Assembly (NCBI GenBank): GCA_023052935.1
Contig: CM041292.1
Span: 172,298,900-172,362,899 of the forward strand
Source of the DNA: Piezodorus guildinii
Taxonomy: Eukaryota; Arthropoda; Insecta; Hemiptera; Pentatomidae
Reading direction: 5' to 3'
DNA: 64,000 bases
The notes below the pieces were generated by a model. The model worked only from the letters and a program-made list of their open reading frames with translations, had not been told where the DNA came from and ran no database searches. Shown piece by piece: positions 23,426 through 33,519 of this stretch; within the stretch, counting starts at the first letter, position 1; each line of letters opens with the position of its first letter. A program made the position numbers and the translations under genes.

Positions 23426-23685
23426 TCAAGTAAAGGATATCAACGTCTAGGTGTTAGAACCATCGTTGGATGCGCATTACTTTTGTTCCGAGTATTAAAA
23501 AAATCGAACCAGAAGAGAAAAGCCGAAGACGGCGTACGGTGGATAATCGGATTTTTTTTTTAATTCATTATTCGGATTCTAAGTATCTTGAAACGTAAGT
23601 CCTCAAAAAAAATTGTTTGAGTGGGGCTTTATTATTTTTTTTTGTGTCGATTACAAAGGTTGTTATTGAAAATAATAAACCAAAA
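23426..23685 (-). repeat. Family B copy, left part (split by SINE-II)
   Basis: It contains GTCTAGGTGTTAGAACCATC, which matches in reverse GATCGTAACACCTAGATGGT at 63450. The family's left end follows: TTCGGATTCTAAGTATCTTG..GATTACAAAGG..AATAATAAACCAAAA. Confidence 0.7.
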
Positions 23686-24494
23686 AAGGATTCCAGGAAG
23701 CTATGTTTTTCATGTAATTATTACATCAAAGAATTATTTCATTCAGAAGATAAATTAAAATTTTAAGGAGAAGTTTTTGAAGTTTAACCATTTGGGAACT
23801 CATAGTTCTTTCAATTCTCCTTAAAACACGAAATCTTAATTTTTTTTTTCTTATTATTTGAGAAAATTCCATAGATATTATATTACATAATTCTAATAGA
23901 AATTAAGAGTTTTATAATTTCACTGAAGATTATTTCAAATCAATCAATACAACGGTCTTTGAAAATATCTAAATTTGCCAACCGTAAAATACAAGTCAGA
24001 ATCTTATTTTAATTTTTTTTATCTAACACCTTTTTCATTGTGTCTGTGATTCTTATATTTAAATTTATATTAAAAAACTTTTTTTTCTTCTTTTTTTTTA
24101 AATGAAATAAAGGAGATAAGAGCTAGGATACTCCCCAGACCAACCCCTTTATCGCAATATGAAGGCATATGGGATGGAATATTGACCCCTGACGGATTGG
24201 TCAAGTGCCAACTGCCATCCTTATTAAACTGCAATACAATATGTCCAACTTAAGTGCGAATCTAATATAGAACGAACTTTAGTAGTCATTAAAATAAATA
24301 AATTAAATAAGGAAATATTTAATAAAAAATTCAGTATTTCTCAATGACTTGGAAAAACATTAGATCATGGATATCTATGATTTACTGCTTTTCCCAGTCA
24401 GAAAGAAATTGAGTTGACGAAAGAAATAGAGGGTGAAGAAATAAATAAATAATCTACAAACAAAATTTATTTGTCTATTTAGACATTGATACAT
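23686..24494. other. Region without recognisable genes
   Basis: AT-rich. One piece of balanced composition at 24120-24240 has no recognised content. Confidence 0.5.
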
Positions 24495-24734
24495 TGGTAA
24501 CGTTTTTATTCAAAGGAATATAGCTCCTAACCGGTAGGTTTTAGGGACAAATAATATGTAACAAGAAATATTCTCCACTAAATTTCTGACAGGGAAATGT
24601 CTTCAAAATATTACTTCAACGCAACACAAACAGATATATAGCGACTCAAAAAAGAGCTAACACAAAAATAAAGTAGAAAGAACGTGACATTTTTCATTTA
24701 AAACAATATAGCTCCAAAAACAGTAGGTCATAGC
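24495..24734 (+). repeat. Family G degenerate tandem units, left part
   Basis: Two related units begin ATATAGCTCCTAACCGGTAG (near 24521) and ATATAGCTCCAAAAACAGTA (near 24707). Each is followed by GGTnnTAGnGACAAATA-like sequence. The second unit is interrupted by the hAT element after GTCATAGC. Confidence 0.6.
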
Positions 24735-25907
24735 TAGGGATTGCAATCCGGTGTCATTTCCGATCCGGCCGGATCCGGTCCCAAATTTCATCAATCCGGA
24801 CGGATCCGGCCGGATACGGATGGTATGACTAAATCATGTTGATTGCCACTTTTCGGTCCAAGATGAACTTTTAGTATGTTATTCGAGTATAATTGTACTT
24901 AAGTATAATGTATAATAGGAAGTTTATAAAATAAAAGTTATGTTAGGATTAGATATGGAGCAAAAAAATTAAAAGTTTAATAGTTTAAGTAGCTAGTAAA
25001 CTTTTAATGGATATTAAAACAGTCGGCTATTGATTACTATTTGCTGAAAATAAAGACTATTTGTTTTCGACCACCCTTTTTCCAAAATCAAAATTGATTT
25101 TTGATAATATATACTACAGTTATTAGTACTAACATACAATTTAAAAAAAAAATATTGTCAGTAGAATAATTTAAAGATTTATACTCATAATACAAACTCA
25201 TCATTGTGATAATTATGCCATTCATCAGGCATATTAATCAAAATATGATTGTGTATATCATTAATATAAGAGTTGTTTGTGATTGCTAGCTCGTTAGATC
25301 TCAAATAATTTAAATTAATGTTATCACAATTTCCATCTGAGTTAATTCCGCAAGGATAATTATATAAGGTTTTATAAAGTAACTTAATAAATGAATTGAG
25401 CAATCTGAGAAAGTGAAGTATGTGAAGACGTGAGCAGTAACGTAGCTCAGTCTTCCAAGATTTCAATAGATTTGGAAGCAGTTTATGATATAATTCAGTA
25501 CCATAACACTTGAGGGAGTCAGTATGTGAGTGAGCAATTTCTCTAAAAAAAAATAAAAATTGTTATAGAGTTCCTCTACAACCAACTTATAGTATGCTAG
25601 AGCTCGCGTATATCCAAGGTAATAATATCTCTTAACTTACATTTAGGTGAAGCACCGAAAAACAAAAGCCCATGTACTGTCTCCTGAAAGGGGAACGAAT
25701 GATGCTGGACTGAACTGATGACGTGATGTAATTTGGAGTCGAACGACACCTCCATACATGTACACCAAATGTAACCCATTTAAAGTACTCTTTTTTATTA
25801 AACTGCACTATTTTGGACCAAGAATTGCTATAACCGGATCCGGTTAACGTATAATGATGCCGGATCCGCCGGATTACCGGATCCGGTTTTCCGGATTGCA
25901 ATCCCTA
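24735..25907 (-). mobile_element. hAT transposon, 1173 bp, with perfect 8-bp target duplication
   Basis: The ends are TAGGGATTGCAATCCGG and its exact reverse complement. GTCATAGC flanks the element on both sides (24727-24734 and 25908-25915), the 8-bp duplication characteristic of hAT elements. The sub-terminal regions are full of GGATCCGG repeats, which probably serve as transposase binding sites. No intact transposase is present. The open frame at 25632-25901 on the minus strand includes WSKIVQFNKKEYFK and, one frame over, CTCM..LHHVISSVQHH. That is weakly like a BED zinc finger. The copy is therefore an internally deleted, non-autonomous element. The class is firm; the finger remnant is an inference. 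Confidence 0.93.
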
Positions 25908-26135
25908 GTCATAGCGGCAAATATTATATACAGAAATAACTTCAAATCTTCATTGCGGGCAACGACAACACAGCTAAACTTGATTTTATTCATTTGAACC
26001 AATGTAGCTGCTCAACGGCAGGTCCTAGAGACAAATGTTATATAGCAAAAACTATTCTCCACTAAATTTCAGACCGGGAAAACGTCGTCAAATTTTCGAT
26101 GCGGGCATCACCAACGGAGCTAGAATGAGTCAAAC
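25908..26135 (+). repeat. Family G degenerate tandem units, right part
   Basis: The interrupted unit resumes at GTCATAGCGGCAAATATTAT. The next unit starts near 26003 with AATGTAGCTGCTCAACGGCA and repeats ATTCTCCACTAAATTTC from the first unit (24571). Confidence 0.6.
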
Positions 26136-26387
26136 CGAGAGTAAAAATTGGAGATATATCGTAGAACTCCAGCCGAAAGACATACCAATTTCAAAGGTTT
26201 ATCGGTTTAATATATCACATAAAAACCATAATAGTGATATACGAATCTTTCTCAGGCATTGTATATAGTGTTCATGTTTTGTTTAAAAAAAAATTATTCT
26301 TGGATCAAGTCTCTTTAGAATTATGAACAATGAACAAAAGAAATCGTTATGGTCTGGTTACTAGAAAAAAAAAAAAATAATAATAAT
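26136..26387. other. Spacer without recognised features
   Basis: No domain or repeat recognised. Confidence 0.4.
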
Positions 26388-26392
26388 AATAT

Positions 26393-26454
<62 letters not shown>
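26388..26454. repeat. (TA)n microsatellite
   Basis: Two adjoining (TA)n runs follow an A-run and an (AAT)n run. The open frame across it is a repeat artefact. Confidence 0.97.
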
Positions 26455-26457
<3 letters not shown>

Positions 26458-27726
26458 CATATAAAAAATCAAATATTCATTATATCTATAAATCCTTGCA
26501 ACTTCATAGCATACACCTTTATTTTACAAATGAATAGAAGATTGAGTTAAGAGTAGGTAGTGGAAGAGTTGATGTTTGAAGGAAGAAAGAGAGAATGGAG
26601 ATGGGCAGCGAATTAGCAGAGAAGGACGAGGAACGAACGAGAAACTATTTGTGAAACGATGCAGTTTTATGTGATGGGGTGTAAATATTAGTAGATTGGG
26701 TTCTGGTATTTAACGAATGGATATCAGAGCGGATGGTGAGGAGCTCAGTTATGTAGGACGGTTTTCTATTTTTTAAAGTTTGGAATAGTTAAGAAACCAA
26801 GGAAATATTGCCGTCTAACAAAAGGATAAAGCCATTTTAAGTAGTATAATAGCCAGAAATATGATCACGTATAAATCTTAAAAAACAGTTCATAAGACGT
26901 TTTAATTTTATTTCTAATTCATCAGTTAGTCCTCATACACCTGGCAACAGTAGTCGTACACCGTTTAAAATGTTATAGTAGTACACCGTTTATACTGTAA
27001 ATATTGTATGAATGAAATCATATAGCAATATTATTATTGTCCATTGAGAAAAATTGTAATATATCCAAATAAATAAATTAAGATTTCTCAAGCACCTTTC
27101 TTTTCTACTTCAAAGCAAATTTATTGGAGATAGTGTATAGAGGTTTTTAAGGAATTAAACTTATCATAACAGTGAATCTCCCCTGTTAGTTAAGACCAAC
27201 GATATCAACAATAATCATCAAAAGCCCTCAATAGCTTAAAGATGCTTGAAACCATAAAGACAAACCTTAAGACACGCTACCCCTAAGGAGAAATGAAGGC
27301 AAAAGAGGAAGCTAAAAGAGCCCTTTAATCTCCCTTTCAGATGTTGCTTGACGTAAGAGTTGCAACAGCCCGTTGACCTACCCCATTCCTCTTCTAGTCC
27401 TTATGCCGCGGCCTTACTCCAGGATTTTTTTAACTACAATAAACTATTTAACAGGCATTCATTCTGTTCATCATTCTATTAAATTAATACATGACAGCTT
27501 AAAATATTAAAATTAATAAGAAAAAAAAGGAAGAATAACTCTGTTAGGAAAGTACGAAATAGAGTGGAAGACAACTATAACAACTAGAAAGTTGTCATGT
27601 ACAGTGTTGTAAAAGAAACATCTGAATTTCATTTCATTCGATACATATTGTACAAGATGTATATAGATATATATATAAGATCATATAGGGGATCATACAA
27701 GGTCATGAGTGAGAGTTCACCAGAAG
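26455..27726. other. Region without recognisable genes
   Basis: A purine-rich stretch at 26530-26660 and a more balanced stretch at 27230-27430 stand out, but neither shows a coding domain or family similarity. Confidence 0.5.
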
Positions 27727-28012
27727 TAACACCCTGTCAGAAGCTAGCATAACTTGTATGCCGAAGGTCGTGGGTTCAAACCTGCCAGATGGTTCTAGGA
27801 TTTATTAATGGTAGTAAAAATCCTTGATTAAGCCATCCTCCGGAGGGATAGTAAAATATTGACTCCGATCCTGTGTCCGATGTCAGGTACTTGTAAATGA
27901 TCAATATCCTAATTATATCTTGATAGGCAAAATTTAGGACTCCCACTGTAGCATCGTCCGAACAGGCACAGAAGTAGTAAGTGAGTGACATTAAATGAAT
28001 AATTAAACAATA
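27727..28012 (+). mobile_element. SINE-II copy
   Basis: The head is degraded (GCTAGCATAACTTGTATGCC) but the B-box-like GGTTCAAACC is kept. The body has CCATCCTCCGGAGGGATAG, CCTAATTATATCTTGATAGG and GTAGCATCGTCCGAACAGG. It ends in AAATGAATAATTAAACAA. Confidence 0.85.
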
Positions 28013-29109
28013 TCATAAAAATATACAGTAGAAACCCAAGAATTCGTATACCCCGATAATGATTATAAAAATACTAGTCCCTTAAATATCTTCCATTAAT
28101 TCCACTCGCCTTGAGCTTTATCCTTGTTTCTAATGCTAATAATGGAAATAATTTTCGATAAATGGATATTATGACTATTTTGAAATTGCTATTATGATTT
28201 ACTAGTTATGTTTCAAGGATTATAGTTCAATTACAGACTTCTTGGGGTCATGGTGGGAAAACAAGCCATATTTGAAGAATCGAGTACTGCAGAATAAAAA
28301 AAAAAATGAAAACAAACCGAAATCAGTAGAAACAATGCTCTCTGTCCGAATCGCTAAATCTTTCAAAACAATTACTATTTTTATTTTACTGTTTCTCTAA
28401 TTCTGAATTCAATGCTTTATAATATTTCATTACCAACTTCGCAAACATCTTAACAAAATAAAAATATAAAAGTAGGCCAGAATACAAATCAATAACAATG
28501 CAGAAAATAATCAAAGGAGGCTGTTGGTTTAAATAATGATAGAAATTTTAAGGGAATAACTATTAAAAAACAAGTATGAAATAAATCAGTTCGTCGTTCT
28601 AATAGAGAGATAAATAACACAAAAACTTTCGGACCACATAAAAAAAGTAATTTGGTGAAGTAAAGTTTTCTTAATTATTTAAAAAAAATAAATAAATAAT
28701 AAAACAGTGGGAAATAAACGAAGTATTTTATTTATTATTTTTTTTATTTTTAAATAAACCATTTAACTAATTTTGTGTGTTTATATATGTATATAGAATA
28801 ATCATCAGTAAGATAGCGTGAGATTCCACGCCTTAGCGATTCTCAAGAAGAGATTACTTGAATGACTGGAATCAACAATTATAATTAACAATCCCATAAA
28901 TAACGTCACTCGATAAAAAAACAAAAACTAGAATGAAGTATTGCTAGATGTCACTTATATATGTCCTTTGCTTCTTTATCTCAGATAAAATTATCAAAAG
29001 TACTATAATATACGCATAATCTTGGTATTCCTGTTTTTAGGGTAAATGTAATATTCATCAAAATTATATTCATAAAATTAACCTGTCTAAAGTAAAAGTT
29101 TAATATTAC
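28013..29109. other. AT-rich stretch without recognised exons
   Basis: If the exons at 29110-29428 belong to a transcribed minus-strand gene, this is its downstream side. AATAAA signals on the minus strand occur near 28730. No further exon was recognised. Confidence 0.45.
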
Positions 29110-29204
29110 CATCATGGCGAAAACGTAATAAATAAACTCTAAACCGAAGAATTCTGCTAATGCAATAAACAATGGAAATTTCTTCAGTAGGATAACCAGT
29201 AAAT
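29110..29204 (-). CDS. Possible second exon of the unidentified minus-strand gene
   Basis: It lies 122 bp downstream of the exon at 29327-29428 on the same strand. It starts after gttttgttgttag, a good acceptor, and could end at CCATGATG|gtaata, a good donor. Joined in phase to the first exon it reads FTGYPTEEISIVYCISRILR and on, without a stop. Alternatively it reads through to a TAG 20 bp after the donor and would be a last exon. The other frame is hydrophobic (LDLLVILLKKFPLFIALAEF). I cannot choose between them. Confidence 0.25.
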
Positions 29205-29326
29205 CTAACAACAAAACATTAATAATTTCAAAGCTTTAATAATTGTAATTATATAAACTATATAGTTCAGCAACTATACAATAATTATTGATTCTCCTAA
29301 AGGCTTCCACGGACTAATTTTAATAC

Positions 29327-29428
29327 CTTTCATGGTCGTTTTCTGGGTTGAGCCGTGTTTTCAACTTTTCCGCCAACATTTCAATGGACATGCTGCCGGC
29401 TTCTTCAGGGATCTGAGTAAAGGCCACG
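29327..29428 (-). CDS. Internal exon of an unidentified protein
   Basis: This is the best candidate for host coding sequence in the window. The 102-bp block is preceded on the minus strand by a pyrimidine tract ending ctctcgccgcttag and followed by gtatta after GAAAG. Only one frame is open. It includes AFTQIPEEAGSMSIEMLAEK and LKTRLNPENDHE. Both ends are in the same phase: one base starts the exon and two end it. The composition is hydrophilic and helix-forming, and codon use is more balanced than around it. I did not recognise the protein. The upstream exon must lie beyond the family A repeat that starts 145 bp away, or outside the window. Confidence 0.5.
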
Positions 29429-29572
29429 CTAAGCGGCGAGAGAAAAAAAAGTAAAATATGAAAATGTGTGAAGGACGGTGATAATGAATTATTATATACT
29501 TTCAACGCGTTATAATAAAAAACAAGATAACTGAATTTTTAGAATTTTTTTTTTATATATCATTTTCCTTTC

Positions 29573-30437
29573 ACTTACTATTATTCCTTTAACGACTTCC
29601 AGTTTTCGACGAAAATACACGTTTTAGGGTCTCCTTAGTCCAAATAACCAAGTCCCGAAAAAAGGTCTGTGTTTTTGTGTGTGTGGTAAGTCTAGCGACA
29701 AAACGGTAAATCGTACGAAACTGAAATTTCATATTTAAGATTACTATCCGCCCAAGATGTTACAGCAACATTTTCACTAAAATTGGCTGACCGGAAGTCC
29801 TACTTTATTCCATGCATTTAGCACCTTTTTACGATTTTCTCAAAAACGGCTCTAACGATTTTGATTAAACTCCCTATATCGATGTAAAATTTGATGGGCT
29901 TTAATGTTATGTATGTTTTATTCTGATTTAAATAGTCTGATGGGGCTTAAATACCGACATTTTAAATGTTCTTCCTCTATTGTACCTATAAATATGTAGA
30001 TTTAAAAAAAATTAGAACATCTTAATAGCATTGATAAATAACAGATAAATATGTAAGTAGGAAGAATTTTATAAACAACTAAAGGAGAAAAGTGCAAACA
30101 TATTGTTTTATGCTATTTTGGTGTTTTGAACACAAGAATAGTAATATAGATGTATAATATACCGTTGGATAGCTAAAGATATTAGAAAACATATTTTATA
30201 ATACACGGTATTTTAAAGTTTAATGGAGAGTGATGAAAAGCCGATAAAACTGACTGACTGTTGTAGATAAAAATATAATAGATTGTTTAATAAAACACAT
30301 GTTTCTATTGAAATTCAAAATAATTAATTCTTTGACAATTTATTTGTATCTTTAAATGTATTTAAAAATTCTTTAATTGATTTTAACAGCGGAGGTAAGT
30401 GAAAGTTGTGTGTTGCCCGCACCGGATTTTTGTTTTG
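29573..30437 (+). repeat. Family A repeat, longest copy (about 850 bp)
   Basis: The order of landmarks is ACACGTTTTAGGGTCTCCTT, AACTGAAATTTCATATTTAA, CCTTTTTACGATTTTCTCAA, GTATAATATACCGTTGGATA, and the 3' end GCGGAGGTAAGTGAAAGTTG with TGTGTTGCCCGCACCGG. The 3' end contains AG|GTAAGT, a perfect 5' splice site. No open frame of interest and no terminal inverted repeats were seen. Other copies are at 50355-51115 (5' part missing), 51829-52052 (5' part only), 1403-1668, 13199-13396, 54105-54303 and a scrap at 57500-57640. The class is unknown. Confidence 0.8.
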
Positions 30438-31220
30438 TTTTTTAAATAATATTTAATGATATCATAGGCTCTCCCGCTCCAGCTCTCTCACAGGCCTCTT
30501 CTCTTGCCGTGAAGCGCGGCCTTAATAAGACCATCCAAGGCTAAATCCAACCTCTACTAACCGAAAACTGAAAAAAAAAAAAAATCTCGGTCCCATTAGC
30601 TAGAACAGCCGTTGGTCTATAAACAAAACTGTATATAAACTTAACCCAAGTGGAGTTGTAGGATATTTTTTTTTTTTTATATTTTCATAAATCATTCGCA
30701 TGAATAATAAGAATGTAAGATATTTTCGCATTTGATGAGCACCTATATTTCCACTAACATCTCGACACAATTAAACGGCGAATCCGGCGACAGGAGGACC
30801 AGGCGGAGAAGACACGTGGCGAGGTCAAAGTTCTGGGCGAAGAGTAAACATAGAACGGGTTGGGCTTTATAGTCCGCCAAAGAGAGCGGCAGCAGCCTAT
30901 GTCATTATAGCCTCCATGTCGGCTCTATCAAAGCAAGGGGGAAGGTCTCTGGCCCAAACCGGAGGGCGGGGTTAGATATTACGGTCTAAGGCGGGGTAGT
31001 CTCAGAAGGACCTTGATAAGTCTCTGTGCTACATGAGTCCTCGACTTGACTATGTTTTAAAGGCTAATTAGAGCTTCTATAGGCTTCACTCTCTTAGCAT
31101 TATATCTAGGTTGAATTTAAGACTCATATAGGAATATTTCTACACAGCGTCGGATCTACCTTCTGTACAAATGTCAAATCAGTCATTGATGTCTCGAAGC
31201 ATACGATATAATATTCTAAG
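30438..31220. other. GC-richer block, unidentified
   Basis: Bases 30770-31060 are strikingly richer in G and C than the rest of the window. They can be translated in short pieces on both strands, for example RRHVARSKFWAKSKHRTGWA, but no frame stays open and no family was recognised. It could be a decayed retroelement or an exon cluster. Confidence 0.25.
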
Positions 31221-31666
31221 GCAGAGGCTCCTAACACATTTATTTTCGCTGACCCCTTCATCCATTCAGCAGAATGGCTAAGACCTTCTAAATAAAAAAA
31301 AACAATCCTTGAAAATCGCAGGCCATTTCAAAAGGTACTAATTTCAGTTTTGGTTTTATTCTAAATCATACTATAATATTTTCCTCCATAAAGCAAAAAA
31401 AAATTAACTTATTAAAAAAACAATTCAAGATTTAAATGCAAAAATAATCGATTGAATCAGTTAAATAGACCAATTATATATAAAATAGGCATATTTCCTA
31501 GCGCAACTCATGGTCTTGATTTTCATTCGCATCCGACTAACAGTAACTTTTGCTATTGAAATAATCTAATTGCATTTAAGCGATCGCGATTGAAATAAAT
31601 TGTTAAATTTAACCCGAAATAGTATATACGATAGCTCTATGAGTCGACTATTATTCGTGAAACTTT
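31221..31666. other. AT-rich stretch, possible hAT-like end
   Basis: AGAGGCTCCTAACACATTTA..GCTGACCCCTTC near 31223 resembles the start of hAT-type non-autonomous elements. The matching other end was not found. The rest is featureless. CGTGAAACTTT at 31656-31666 is the left copy of the LINE target duplication. Confidence 0.3.
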
Positions 31667-31976
31667 TTTTTTTTTTTTATTATTTGTTTATCCGCCTCTA
31701 CCCTTGAGGGTCATTGGCGTGATTGAAATAATTATATTCTATGGTAGAATCCTATCATTTTCGTGAATTCTATTAATTTGTTAACACTTTCTTCCTCATC
31801 TTTAAGTATTTCTTTCATGTCTTTCTTTAGATTCAACCCTTTTCTTGACTGCTCATAAAGCGGGCACTCAATCAGCAAGTGTTCTACAGTTAGAGGAGAA
31901 TTGTTGCATTTTTCGCAGGTTGGCGCTTCCAGGCGTCTCAAGAGGTAACCATGCGTAAATTGGCAGTGCCCAATTA
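31667..31976 (-). mobile_element. LINE with zinc-knuckle tail, 5'-truncated, 11-bp target duplication
   Basis: The minus strand encodes the C-terminal tail of an I/R1/jockey-type LINE. It has GHCQFTHGYLLRR, then CEKCNNSPLTVEHLLIECP, a C-x2-C-x9-H-x4-C zinc finger of the kind found after the reverse transcriptase or RNase H domain. The 3' part ends GGGTAGAGGCGGATAAACAA and a 17-base A tail (T-run 31663-31679). CGTGAAACTTT flanks the insert (31656-31666 and 31977-31987). Only the last 310 bp or so was copied. The open frame is intact here, so the insertion is young. Confidence 0.85.
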
Positions 31977-31987
31977 CGTGAAACTTT

Positions 31988-32164
31988 GTAATCATTGTAA
32001 TCCAATTAATAATTAAAAACTTAGAGTATAAGTTACTGGAATATAGTAGTTATAATATATGAAGATATATTACCCTACCATCAGTTATATTTACTGTTTA
32101 CAATCAGTTACCATGCTCAATTCGATGTTTCAATACAATGCGCAAGTGATTCTAGTTTTGTTAA
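31988..32164. other. Spacer without recognised features
   Basis: AT-rich, nothing recognised. Confidence 0.4.
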
Positions 32165-32262
32165 GCCAAGGCTTCACAAATACTTCTACTTACAAATACT
32201 TATTGAGGTAATTAAAAATAATTCCCCAATGACATCTCGCGGACCACTTATTGCTCTATTAG
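32165..32262 (-). repeat. Family H fragment
   Basis: On the minus strand it reads GGTCCGCGAGATGTCATTGG and GTATTTGTGAAGCCTTGGCT. It matches the middle of the copy at 7500-7795. Confidence 0.55.
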
Positions 32263-32330
32263 ATCGTAAGAATCTGGAGTAGGAAATACTTAGAGGCAAA
32301 ATAATAGTTTTTCTTGGAAATTTGAAATCC

Positions 32331-32436
32331 TTTAAAAAAAAAAAAATCTCTATCTGTACAACCCATTAAGGTTCCTTGGTTCATTAAACACTGAGGATCG
32401 TATTATTTGTCTAAGGTCAACACTGTGCAAAGATAT
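32331..32436 (-). mobile_element. SINE-I 3'-end fragment
   Basis: An A-run is followed by TGTACAACCCATTAAGG and TATTATTTGTCTAAGGTCAA, a reverse copy of the last 100 bp of SINE-I. The tRNA-like head is absent. Confidence 0.6.
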
Positions 32437-32677
32437 CAAAGATATAATTTGGCTAGCTTGACGCTTAAACGATCTAGTTTTTCGCCAACGAAGGTCATCC
32501 ACAATATAGATCACAGGGTTCAGCACAGTGAACTTTTCTTAGTTCTAAATATAAAATAAAATATTAATGAACAAAAAAATTGAATCCAATTATTACGCTA
32601 ATTTTTTTTTTCAAAAATAATTTTTGTTTGAGTAGAATTACAATCTGTCCCAATTTGGACATCAATAGTAGTGGTGA

Positions 32678-32979
32678 GGGAGCGGCGTGGTCTAGTGGAT
32701 AGAGCGCTAGTCTGCTGTGCTCCGGGTCCTAGGTTCGAATCCCGGCTGTGGCGGAATATTATTTATTCTGTCAATTCCGTCGGGGGGCGACCCTAGGGTA
32801 TGGAGACCCTCCTGGGGCAGGCCCAGGCTCTATAAAGTGGGTACCCAAATTAATTGGGGAAAAACCTGGCGGCTGAGCGCGATTAAGGCCTAATCATCTC
32901 ATTGCACTGCCGTTGGCCTAGAAACAGTACGAATCTCTATATGTACTGAGCCCAAGACCCTTCATGGGTTGTAGTGGTA

Positions 32980-33042
<63 letters not shown>
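32678..33042 (+). mobile_element. SINE-I, full length, reference copy
   Basis: tRNA-derived retroposon with a perfect internal polymerase III promoter: A box TGGTCTAGTGG at 32688-32698 and B box GGTTCGAATCC at 32732-32742. The body contains GGCTGTGGCGGAATATTATT, GGTATGGAGACCCTCCTGGG, TATAAAGTGGGTACCC and the 3' end GAGCCCAAGACCCTTCATGG..GTAGTGGTACAGG. It is followed by about 55 T. TAGTGGTGA flanks it (32669-32677 and 33043-33051). The intact promoter and long tail indicate a young, possibly still transcribable copy. The tail is T, not A, on the promoter strand, which is unusual. Confidence 0.95.
32984..33038 (+). repeat. 55-base T-run
   Basis: Homopolymer tail of the SINE-I copy. A polymerase III transcript starting at the A/B boxes would terminate at its beginning. 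Confidence 0.97.
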
Positions 33043-33043
<1 letters not shown>

Positions 33044-33267
33044 AGTGGTGAAAGATGACATACTTACTACATTTATACAATATTTACACAGTAATAAAAT
33101 GTGCTAACTAATAACTGACAAGACTTATCAAATAATTAAAAACCATTGTTTACTTGAAATTATGAAGAATCTAAAACCGCTAACTCTTCTATTATGAAAA
33201 AAAAAAATGTATTATCAGACTTGAATTATGAAGACGTGGAGTAGATAGACATAAGATAGATACCATA

Positions 33268-33519
33268 TTAGATAGTAACGTATATTTTAGCAAAGACAAT
33301 TTGAAATATGAGAATAGACGAACACCAACTCTTAATCAAGATTTGAAACCCAATATTTTCTTGCTCTTTTTCATAACTAAAGTCAACTGTAGTTTTCGAA
33401 GACTGGTTTCTAATTGTTTCATTATTCATAAATTTTTGACTTCGCAATTTAACTGCCTGGTTTAAATGCAATCTTTCAAACATGAATAAAATAAACAGCG
33501 CTAGTGTAACAATCATCAT
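33268..33519 (-). CDS. Possible first exon with N-terminal membrane anchor, unidentified
   Basis: The minus-strand frame starts ATGATG at 33514-33519. It opens with a hydrophobic segment (MMIVTLALFILFMFERLHL, residues 1-19) followed by a charged, polar stretch (QAVKLRSQKFMNNETIRNQS). That is the layout of a type II membrane protein or secreted precursor. No donor is clearly better than others: TTG|gtgttc is the only option in a good place. It may be chance in AT-rich DNA. Confidence 0.2.
   Translation of the reverse strand: MMIVTLALFILFMFERLHLNQAVKLRSQKFMNNETIRNQSSKTTVDFSYEKEQENIGFQILIKSWCSSILIFQIVFAKIYVTI

Noticed and set aside
26349..26537. Open frame with long isoleucine-tyrosine repeat
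   Set aside because: It is the translation of a (TA)n microsatellite.
32678..32750. tRNA gene
   Set aside because: The tRNA-like fold and promoter boxes are the head of SINE-I, and the same sequence with the same unrelated body recurs at several places.
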